DNA of 40,725 bases from Lysobacterales bacterium (GTDB lineage Bacteria > Pseudomonadota > Gammaproteobacteria > Xanthomonadales > Wenzhouxiangellaceae). The notes beneath the pieces were generated by a model, which worked only from the letters and a program-made list of their open reading frames with translations, was not told the DNA's origin and searched no databases. The position numbers and the translations under genes were made by a program. Each line of letters begins with the position of its first letter. Position 1 is the first letter of the stretch. The stretch spans positions 1-40,725 of the forward strand of contig JAKSCJ010000011.1 in NCBI GenBank assembly GCA_022360675.1, given 5' to 3'. Positions 33,150 to 40,725 of the stretch are shown piece after piece.

Positions 33150-34033
33150 ATCTGCGAGCGGCTTCATCGCCTTCATTAAGATCTTCAAGGAAGATCATCA
33201 AGCTTAAATAGGCAATCCGTTTCAGCACAAAAAAGATTGAGCGTCTTATCGTCGGTCAATGCTATTTCATGTCCGTTATGTTTTTATCTTTAGGCTGTTA
33301 ATGACTTAATGTGAATGAAAATGTTTTTCATCATCATTAACAAAGCAACATGATTTGTCGTACATCGATACAACACTAAGGTACTTTTGCTCGTCGTCCG
33401 GTACAGATTGCTCAAGAGCCTGATTTACATCAAGATGATTGTCTTTGTTTTTTATTATGGTTTTAATGGACTGGGTTTAAAAACTTGCTCGATGATCAAC
33501 AAAACATGCATTAAATAACATTGATTATCAGCTATGGCTTTAAAGCTAAACATCCAGTTTATAGCCATCGGGATCAGCAGCGCATAAGCGTTAATACCGA
33601 GCAACTTCATCAAGATAAACAATACGCTTACTTAAGATCACGTTTATAGATCAGATTGCTGATTCAAGAATTAAAAAAACAATAAGAACAACGAATATTA
33701 TTTTCTCTACATTTACGGTGTGTGTTCAGCAAACGGTCACATGCCATTGATGTAATAAGCATTATTTATTTAAGCTTTAATGGTTACCACAGTTAATCAT
33801 TAAAGCTTAAAAAAGATAAGGATACAAAGCCTCGTAGCTGGGCTTTATTACAGGGTATTCATTAAAGCGCTTAGCGTTTTTTAATGTATTCAGAGCACAA
33901 GCGCAGATAAGGATACAAAACCATCAGCGCTACTGAATGCAGCAGTTTAATTCAGCCAAAGGATAGCTGGTGTTTTCACTAGGCCAATCCGATTAGCTAT
34001 TTATCAACCTCTATGTGTCAGGATAAACATCAC
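33150..34033. other. AT-rich intergenic region before the VOC gene
   Basis: About 880 bases without a credible gene and visibly more AT-rich than the neighbours. It holds the 15-base direct repeat AGATAAGGATACAAA (33814-33828 and 33905-33919) and a large inverted repeat (33769-33811). Further hairpins are AAAGCC/GGCTTT (33826-33846) and CATTAAA/TTTAATG (about 33861-33890, with inner CGC-TTA-GCG followed by a T-run). The last may be a terminator. A long leader or a small RNA is possible. Confidence 0.55.
33769..33811. repeat. 14-bp perfect inverted repeat
   Basis: TTTAAGCTTTAATG (33769-33782) and CATTAAAGCTTAAA (33798-33811) with a 15-base spacer. Its size and symmetry would suit a cruciform, an operator for a dimeric regulator, or the stem of an RNA. 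Confidence 0.8.
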
Positions 34034-34423
34034 ATGAACATTATCGACCACTTAAGTGTTGGTGTACCTTCTATCGAAGAAGGTCGTAAGTTTTACGACG
34101 CCGTTATGAAAACCTTAGGTTGCGATTGCTTAGCAGCCACTGAAGGTTTTGCCGCTTACGGTAACGGTGCAGTGCAATTTTTGATCATGACTCCGCTCAA
34201 TCAAGAAGCTGCCACTTTCGGTAACGGCACCCACATTTGTTTCGTGGCACCCACTCAAGAGTCTGTAAACGAATTCCACCAAGCAGCACTGTCTAACAGT
34301 GGTGTTTGTGAGGGTGAGCCTGGTCCTCGTCCTGGTTACCCCAAGCCCGACGTATTCACCACTTTCGTGCGCGATCCGTTCGGCAATAAATTAGAAGCCA
34401 TCCACAACGGTTTCGCGGTTTAA
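34034..34423 (+). CDS. VOC (glyoxalase/dioxygenase) superfamily protein
   Basis: A 129-residue single-repeat VOC protein. It begins IIDHLSVGVPSIEEGRKFYDAVM, with metal-ligand His6. The central THICFVAPTQESVNEFHQAAL carries a second His, and the end VRDPFGNKLEAIHNG carries the Glu ligand. The pattern matches lactoylglutathione-lyase-like proteins of unknown substrate, which form two-chain active sites. AGGA lies about 10 bases before ATG 34034; ATG 34013 is an alternative. It is monocistronic with a strong terminator. Position after an AraC regulator suggests, but does not show, inducible control. Confidence 0.9.
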   Translation: MNIIDHLSVGVPSIEEGRKFYDAVMKTLGCDCLAATEGFAAYGNGAVQFLIMTPLNQEAATFGNGTHICFVAPTQESVNEFHQAALSNSGVCEGEPGPRPGYPKPDVFTTFVRDPFGNKLEAIHNGFAV

Positions 34424-34506
34424 AGCGATACTGGCTGGCGCCCCCGCGCATCGGCGGGATCCTCCGCTAGAGGATAAACGATGAATTGACACCTGGCTTC
34501 GGCCAC

Positions 34507-34541
34507 AAAAAAACCGGCAGTGCAACACCGCCGGTTTTTTT
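34507..34541 (+). terminator. Rho-independent terminator after the VOC gene
   Basis: AAAAAAACCGGC (34507-34518) and GCCGGTTTTTTT (34530-34541) with an 11-base loop. It can act for both convergent genes. Confidence 0.93.
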
Positions 34542-34589
34542 GCTTTTTATAAGCCTCAACGCCTCAACACGGCATTGAGCGCTAGCCTC

Positions 34590-35555
34590 TTAATACCAAG
34601 GACGCTGAGAACCGTCGGTGGCGGGCTGTAAAGAAGGTGTGGTCATAAACAGCATATTGCCGGTGACATCTTCGCCATTGGGGAAACCAACGCCTTGCAG
34701 CAAGCGGCCTTCCACAATAAAGCGATTTTGCGGGAACAGCTTAAATTCTAAGCGGCGGTCTTCCGACAAACGCGGATAAATCACACGATATTGATTGGTC
34801 GCGGTATGCACCAACAACTGGAAATCTTGGAAGGCCTGGGCTTGCACACCGTTATCGATATTCTCGATCACGGTGGGAATGGTGTAGTTATACACTTCCC
34901 AACCGGTTTGGTTTTCGTAGGTTACCGTACCGGTGGCGCGCTGGGGTGCGATCAAGCTGCCGCCATTCACATTAAAGCCGGAGAAGGTAGCCTCGATGTT
35001 GAAGCGGAAAATACGGCGCCAGAACTCGTCCAAATAAGCTTCAACACCATCGCCCCATTGGGATTTCACCAATTGGTGGACCACACTGCCCACGTGTAAT
35101 TCTGCATTCAGGCTATCTCTAAAGATAATCTCGGCAGTGCTTACGTCGGGAACAATGGACTCGCCAGCGGCTGAACCATCTTCACACAACAAGCAAATAC
35201 CATCGCGCGACTGGTTTAAGGTCAGCACCATGCGGCCAATGTAACCGTCCTGACGCCAATTGGGGTTGTATTGGTAAGGCTGGGAGATGCTGTACCAAGT
35301 GGCATCACTGGGGTCATCAGAGCTGTAGCTGAAGATAGCCGAGCCTAAAAAGCCCAACGGAAAGACCGTTCCGGTTTGCACTTCGATTTGCAGACCCCAA
35401 CGTCCGGGGCCCGTATCCGGAGTCCACCAATTACCACCACTGGGTAAAATCGGTACATCTTCGCGGTCGAACGCACCCCCGAGGCTTTGCGCTTGAACCG
35501 GCACGCTGACCACGGCCAATAGCAGCAAAGCCAAGAAAACAATCTTCTTGCTCAT
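34590..35555 (-). CDS. Exported protein of unknown function
   Basis: A 321-residue protein I do not recognise. A clear signal peptide (KKIVFLALLLLAVVSVPVQA, cleavage near residue 22) is followed by a chain rich in aromatic residues, Gly and Asn with alternating beta-type patterns. Examples are GRWGLQIEVQTGTVFPLGFL, GYIGRMVLTLNQSRDG and RATGTVTYENQTGWEVYNYT. Two close Cys (ICLLCED) could form a disulfide or bind metal. ATG 35555 has GGGA at 6 bases, better than earlier in-frame starts. No membrane helix beyond the signal. It is probably periplasmic or secreted with a beta-rich fold. Confidence 0.75.
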   Translation of the reverse strand: MSKKIVFLALLLLAVVSVPVQAQSLGGAFDREDVPILPSGGNWWTPDTGPGRWGLQIEVQTGTVFPLGFLGSAIFSYSSDDPSDATWYSISQPYQYNPNWRQDGYIGRMVLTLNQSRDGICLLCEDGSAAGESIVPDVSTAEIIFRDSLNAELHVGSVVHQLVKSQWGDGVEAYLDEFWRRIFRFNIEATFSGFNVNGGSLIAPQRATGTVTYENQTGWEVYNYTIPTVIENIDNGVQAQAFQDFQLLVHTATNQYRVIYPRLSEDRRLEFKLFPQNRFIVEGRLLQGVGFPNGEDVTGNMLFMTTPSLQPATDGSQRPWY

Positions 35556-35848
35556 TCGATATCCCATCTCTTTGTTAGTTATGGCGATCCATTGTAGAAC
35601 CCCACCGAGCCCATGCTCCGGCAAATGTTTAGCTTCTACCGGGAACATTTAAGGGCGATGGTTAGCCTAGCTAAATCTCAGCTGAATGGCTTCCGCCTGA
35701 AGACCAAAATAGTAACAAAAGTTGTTCGTGGAATGCTTAATCAATCAATAAATTAACAACAATAAGTGCAACAACAAGAACGGCTTATAGAAGCGCTGTT
35801 CAGAAGGGAACTCAATTTCACAAGGTGAAAAAGCGACTATACGGCCCG

Positions 35849-36118
35849 CTAACCGGTAACAAAGCCTGCGCCTATGGGTTCATTGTAGTCGTGGTGCTCA
35901 ACCCGGCTAACTTCTGCCAAAGGTGGGCCTTGTAAGAGCCATTGGTGCAATTGGTCGAGCTGGTCGCCAGAACCCTTCGCCACCACCTCTACGCTACCAT
36001 CGCTCAGATTGATGGCATGGCCATCAATCGCTAAGCGCAGCGCCTGGCGTCGTGTGGACTCGCGGAACCACACACCTTGCACCTTACCAAATACCTGAAA
36101 ACGCCGACTTGTTGTCAT
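35849..36118 (-). CDS. Acylphosphatase
   Basis: An 89-residue enzyme that hydrolyses acyl phosphates. The active-site block VFGKVQGVWFRESTRRQA contains the phosphate-binding Arg. The catalytic Asn follows in HAINLSDGSVEVVAKG. This second block is usually GWVRNLPDGSVEA; here the Gly-Trp-Val-Arg part is replaced by GHAI, a mild divergence that keeps the Asn. The family length is about 90 residues. ATG 36118 is chosen; a TTG two codons upstream also reads in frame. It lies about 125 bases after the TlpA-like gene on the same strand, an order I recall from Pseudomonas. Confidence 0.9.
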   Translation of the reverse strand: MTTSRRFQVFGKVQGVWFRESTRRQALRLAIDGHAINLSDGSVEVVAKGSGDQLDQLHQWLLQGPPLAEVSRVEHHDYNEPIGAGFVTG

Positions 36119-36242
36119 GATCAATCTCGAATCCTGCGCTTATCCAATACCGCTGAGCTCAAGCGGCACCACGAGTTAATACTCCAGCCAATGCTAAGAC
36201 CTTACTCATCATTAGCCTCTAATCGTTAGCCCGAGGGCACAA

Positions 36243-36734
36243 TTAACCTTGAGCGCTGATAAATTCGGTGATATCGGTACTTTTGATGGGGCCGTAGAAG
36301 GTTTTCGCGATGCTGCCTGAAGGATCCACAATATAGGTGGTGGGCAATACGCGAGGCGAACCTAACACCGCTGGTGGTTCGAATACATCCACCAATAAAA
36401 TGGGGTAACTGGCCGGATGCTCATCTAAGAATGCAGAAAACGCTTCGGCTTCCACTTCTTCATAGGCCAGGCCTAAGACCGTGACGTCGCTGCGATCTTG
36501 GTGTAGCTCCGATAAATCGGGAATTTCTTTGCGGCAAGGCGCACACCAAGTGGCCCAGTAATTGACCACCACCCACTGCCCGCGATAATCGGATAAAGAA
36601 ATCTTATCGCCTTCAAATTGCTCTAGCGTAAAGTCCACCGGGGCGCTATCTGCTTCTTGCGCCCAGGCCGAACCCACACCAGCCAATGCCAGCGATGCAC
36701 CCATGCCCAGCGCTAATAATGTCTTACGAATCAT
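36243..36734 (-). CDS. TlpA-like periplasmic thiol-disulfide oxidoreductase
   Basis: A 163-residue thioredoxin-fold protein of the TlpA/ResA/AhpC-TSA group. The signal peptide MIRKTLLALGMGASLALAGVG ends near Ala25. The active site WCAPC (Cys64 and Cys67) lies in VVNYWATWCAPCRKEIPDL, and the cis-Pro loop is RVLPTTYIVD. Likely function: reducing periplasmic disulfides, for example in c-type cytochrome apoproteins; the partner is unknown. AGGAG lies 8 bases before the ATG. It follows yihY by about 90 bases on the same strand. The possible link with the cytochrome P460 5 kb away is only suggestive. Confidence 0.9.
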   Translation of the reverse strand: MIRKTLLALGMGASLALAGVGSAWAQEADSAPVDFTLEQFEGDKISLSDYRGQWVVVNYWATWCAPCRKEIPDLSELHQDRSDVTVLGLAYEEVEAEAFSAFLDEHPASYPILLVDVFEPPAVLGSPRVLPTTYIVDPSGSIAKTFYGPIKSTDITEFISAQG

Positions 36735-36823
36735 TTTCTTCGCTCCTAATCAAAAGCAGGCAGATTGTGTGTCGACGACACAGCAAACCGCACTCAAATT
36801 GCCCCTTCGCACACCTTCTTAAA

Positions 36824-38188
36824 TTAAGGCGTAACTGACCCTTGAAAATACTGTTTTAAGCTGCGTTCTAAATGAACATCGGCTTGTTCGCCCAAATCGG
36901 CCATCGCGTCGATAAAAGCGCGGCCCGCAGCATCATCACCCACATGGCCACTCAAACTCAGCGGCATGGCAAAGGGTGCCAGGCGATACAGCTGACCCAT
37001 AGTGACGGCATCGCTGTCGACCGCCAGCACCAATTCGTCGTCTTCAGTGCGGCGTACCCAACGCGCCTGCATCAAGGCATCCAGCACTTCGGGTAAACGC
37101 CCGCTGGCACCCATGGGTAGCGCACGCAGCAGCTCCGTATCGCTGAAGCCACGCCCCTCACATTGAGCCCGCCATAGCAGCAATAAGCTGCGATAAGCCA
37201 CCACCAAGTCAAAACGGCGATCCCAGCACTCTTGCTTGGGTTCGTAACGAAAGCGGCTTAGTGCTGCACTAAAACCTGCGGCCATTAGCGTCACTAACCA
37301 AGTGACGTAAATCCACAATAAGAAAATCGGCACCACAGCCAACGCGCCGTAAAGCTTCTCGTAGGTGGGGAAAGTCCGCACGTACCATACAAAACCCAGC
37401 TTGGCGGCTTCAAACAGTAGTGCGGCCAATACCCCGCCCGCCACGGCAAAGCGTAATGGGCTGCGTCGATTCGGCACCACAAAGTACAGCAACGAAAAAC
37501 CCACCAGCGCCACAAAAAACGGCGCTCGCCGCAGCAACCAACCTAATAGACCGTTAAACCAGCCATAAGCTTCCTGGCCTTGCCAGCCGGCAATCACCGA
37601 CGTTAAGGCCAAACTGCCACCCAGTAACATGGGCGCTAAAGTCAACATGGCCCAATAAACCAATAAGCGACTACCCCAAGGGCGCGCTTGTTCTACTCGC
37701 CAAATACGATTAAAGGCACGCTCCACATTCGACATCAACAGCAGCGCGGTAATCACCAAAAACAGTGCACCAGGCCCAGTCAGCACCCGTGCGTTGCCCA
37801 CAAACTGCTGTAAATGCTGTTGTACCGTTTCGCCGGCGGCAGGGACAAAATTCTGAAAGACAAAATCTTGAATGGTGACACTCCAGTTCTCGAACACCGG
37901 AAACGCCGAAACCACACCTAGCACCACCGCCATCAGCGGCACCACAGCCAGCAGGCTGGTGTAACTCAGCACCCCAGCCTGTTGAAATCCTTCGTCTTCT
38001 TGCAGTTGTTGCCGTAAGTGGCGACCGAAAGCCTGGCGATAACTGCGATCACGCCAGCGCGCCAGCGGTTTCGTTATACTTTGCCACTGAAGCCGTCGCG
38101 CCGATGTCGTCGCGGCTGCCTCAGGCGTGCTCGTCGGACGAGCAGACGATTGTTCACTGAAGGCTTTATCCAAGGATTCACCCTGATC

Positions 38189-38209
<21 letters not shown>
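36824..38209 (-). CDS. YihY/BrkB family inner-membrane protein
   Basis: A 461-residue protein of the YihY family, once misnamed ribonuclease BN. The N-terminal cytoplasmic part is polar. It includes DEGFQQAGVLSYTSLLAVVPLMAVV, the family start, then about six membrane helices through residue 310 (LTGPGALFLVITALLLMSNVERAFNRIW, and LYFVVPNRRSPLRFAVAGG). A C-terminal soluble winged-helix-like domain (about 330-460) follows. The function of the family is unsettled. The ATG at 38209 overlaps the start of the divergent arsC by 21 bases; a TTG at 38173 would avoid this. Ribosome binding sites are weak for both choices. Confidence 0.9.
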
Positions 38210-39177
<968 letters not shown>

Positions 39178-39225
39178 GCGTATCAAAACCCACCATCCCA
39201 TTCCACTGCCTTGTTAGGAACCTCC

Positions 39226-39585
39226 ATGTCAGCCCACCCTCCGAAAGCCCTTATTTGGTCTTATGTTCTTCGCTTCAGCTTCACCTTAGGTTTATTGGTG
39301 GCCGCAGCGGTGGCCTATTGGCATCCGGGGCTCGCGGCCATTCGCGTGGTGTTGAGCTTAGTTTTTGGCATTCCGGGCTTATTAATGTGGTGGCCTGTGA
39401 TGAAGTTGAATCGACGCGCTCTGGGCGGTTCTCTGTTTTTAGGTATTTGGCTGCTCATGCCCATGTTTTCTGAGGCTTGGTCTGAACCGAGCATTCGCAA
39501 CTTAGCGATCATCGCGCAAATCTTACTGTTGAGCTACTTGATCAGCACCGTGGTGTATATTCGAAAAACCAAAGCCGCCGCGTAA
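39226..39585 (+). CDS. DUF2069 membrane protein
   Basis: A 119-residue inner-membrane protein with four predicted helices (about 11-30, 37-58, 68-86 and 93-113). The pattern LVFGIPGLLMWWPVMK in the second loop fits DUF2069, a family commonly found beside wrbA. AGGA lies 6 bases before ATG 39226; an upstream in-frame start at 39211 lacks this. Function unknown; the block suggests a link to quinone or redox metabolism, which is inference. Confidence 0.85.
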   Translation: MSAHPPKALIWSYVLRFSFTLGLLVAAAVAYWHPGLAAIRVVLSLVFGIPGLLMWWPVMKLNRRALGGSLFLGIWLLMPMFSEAWSEPSIRNLAIIAQILLLSYLISTVVYIRKTKAAA

Positions 39586-39615
39586 GCGTCAACCAGGCAC
39601 CACCAAGGACGAACA

Positions 39616-40725
39616 ATGGATCACACCATGAACACTGCAGCCGATTCCGAAAATCCCGCCCAGACCGGGTCATCTTCTAAGCCCACCGATGTGGGCGGCG
39701 CCAGCGCTACGCCCGAATTAGCCGCATTGTTCACCCAAGCCGAGCCCCAGTTAGCAGCGTGCTTTACGAGTGATATTCAATTACAAGACTTGTTGAAAAC
39801 CCATTTTACCGAAGCGCAATGGGCCGAATTTTCGCCCGCCATGGCTGAACTAGGTACGCGCTCGGGTGCTGAGTTATATCGCGAACAGCAGGCCGATCGC
39901 TTAAACGAACCTCGCCTCACCCAATGGGATGCTTGGGGCCAACGAATCGATCACATCGAACTCACCCCAGTGTGGCAAAAAGCCGCCGGAATCGCCGCCG
40001 AATATGGCGTGGTGGCCCACGGTTACGAGGACGAGCACGGCCCGGCGGCGCGCTTGCATCAGTTCGCCATGGCCTATTTGTTTATTCCCTCCACCGATTT
40101 ATTCGGTTGCCCGCTGGCCATGACCGACGGCGCGGCCACCACCTTGAAGCACTCGGGCAATCAGGAATTAATACAGCGGGCGCTGCCGCACTTATTGAGC
40201 CGCGACCCACAACAGTTTTGGACCAGCGGCCAATGGATGACGGAAACCACCGGTGGCTCCGATGTCAGCAAGACCGAAACCATCGCCCGCCAAGACGACA
40301 ACGGCCAATGGCGCTTGTATGGCCGCAAATGGTTTACCTCTGCCGCCACCTCAGAAATGACGTTGACCTTGGCACGCCCCGAAGGCGCGCCTGCTGGCTC
40401 CAAGGGTTTGGCTTTGTTCTATCTGGAACCCCACGACGAACAAGGCCGCTTAAACCACATTGAAGTGCTGCGCTTAAAAGACAAACTGGGCACCCGCAAG
40501 CTACCCACTGCCGAATTGTGGCTGAATGGCGTACCCGCCACACCGGTGGCAGGTTTGGAGCGCGGCGTGGCCAACATTACGCCCATGCTTAACATCACCC
40601 GCACCTGGAATGCGGTAACGGCCTCGGCCTTATTGAATCGCGGCTTTGTATTGGCTCAGTCTTACGCACGTAAACGCCGCGCCTTTGGTCAATATCTCAT
40701 CGATTTACCCTTGCATCGCAGCACG
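39616..40725 (+). CDS. AidB-like acyl-CoA dehydrogenase (3' end missing)
   Basis: The first 370 residues of an FAD-dependent acyl-CoA-dehydrogenase-type protein. After a variable 30-residue leader the N-terminal domain contains WDAWGQRIDHIELTPVWQ, as in AidB. FWTSGQWMTETTGGSDVS is the flavin/substrate signature and matches the AidB form TERxGGSDV. ARKRRAFGQYLIDLPLH near the window end is the next family block. E. coli AidB belongs to the adaptive response to alkylation; many relatives act on acyl-CoA. AGGA lies 6 bases before ATG 39616. The reading frame has no stop before the right edge. Confidence 0.9.
   Translation, partial: MDHTMNTAADSENPAQTGSSSKPTDVGGASATPELAALFTQAEPQLAACFTSDIQLQDLLKTHFTEAQWAEFSPAMAELGTRSGAELYREQQADRLNEPRLTQWDAWGQRIDHIELTPVWQKAAGIAAEYGVVAHGYEDEHGPAARLHQFAMAYLFIPSTDLFGCPLAMTDGAATTLKHSGNQELIQRALPHLLSRDPQQFWTSGQWMTETTGGSDVSKTETIARQDDNGQWRLYGRKWFTSAATSEMTLTLARPEGAPAGSKGLALFYLEPHDEQGRLNHIEVLRLKDKLGTRKLPTAELWLNGVPATPVAGLERGVANITPMLNITRTWNAVTASALLNRGFVLAQSYARKRRAFGQYLIDLPLHRST

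Noticed and set aside
39924-40463. Plus-strand 179-residue open frame
   Set aside because: It is an alternate frame of the AidB-like gene and is rich in Arg and Pro as expected for a frame shadow.

Overview
The window is a protein-dense stretch of a gammaproteobacterial chromosome, with 39 genes called on both strands. The gene families, a wrbA-arsC-yihY-TlpA-acylphosphatase block like the one I recall from Pseudomonas, and an SAH riboswitch before ahcY point to the Pseudomonadales/Oceanospirillales side of the class. NhaB, SppA and the YqiJ/YqiK pair fit this. The genus cannot be read from the sequence. I saw no rRNA, tRNA, CRISPR array, transposase or integrase. The two edge genes (nhaB on the left, an AidB-like acyl-CoA dehydrogenase on the right) are cut by the window.

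Layout. 1-5.7 kb: nhaB faces away from a methionine-cycle cluster, metK - SAH riboswitch - ahcY - metF, which makes SAM, clears SAH and supplies methyl-THF. 5.9-9.9 kb: an envelope-stress cluster of a small DNA-binding-like protein, a PspA/IM30 protein, YqiJ and the flotillin YqiK, closed by a strong terminator. 9.9-14.4 kb: a DUF1579 protein, a CPXCG cysteine-rich protein and an exported isoaspartyl peptidase/asparaginase on the minus strand, then an Lrp-type regulator followed by methionine gamma-lyase and a MAPEG protein. 14.5-22.4 kb: a NUDIX hydrolase, an exported TPR/beta-propeller protein, an overlapping HNH endonuclease/5'-3' exonuclease pair, a DegP/Q-type protease, a HAD phosphatase, and an M17 aminopeptidase behind a structured leader. 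22.4-30.6 kb: a DUF3667 membrane protein translationally coupled to an extended SDR, a MATE exporter, a coiled-coil orphan, SppA, a DUF2799 lipoprotein and a classical SDR.

30.7-34.5 kb is the odd part: a cytochrome P460, an AraC regulator and a VOC protein are separated by two AT-rich intergenic regions of about 0.9 kb full of inverted and direct repeats. 34.6-40.7 kb returns to conserved housekeeping: an exported unknown protein, acylphosphatase, a TlpA-like thioredoxin, YihY, ArsC, WrbA, DUF2069 and the acyl-CoA dehydrogenase.

The most informative regulatory element is the SAH riboswitch at 3034-3103. Its pseudoknot strand overlaps the base of a hairpin that holds the first bases of the ahcY ribosome binding site, which suggests how SAH could turn translation on. 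Other items worth a second look are the repeat-rich regions around the AraC and VOC genes, the HNH-exonuclease pair, the possible structured RNA before the aminopeptidase gene, and several inverted repeats that span stop codons.
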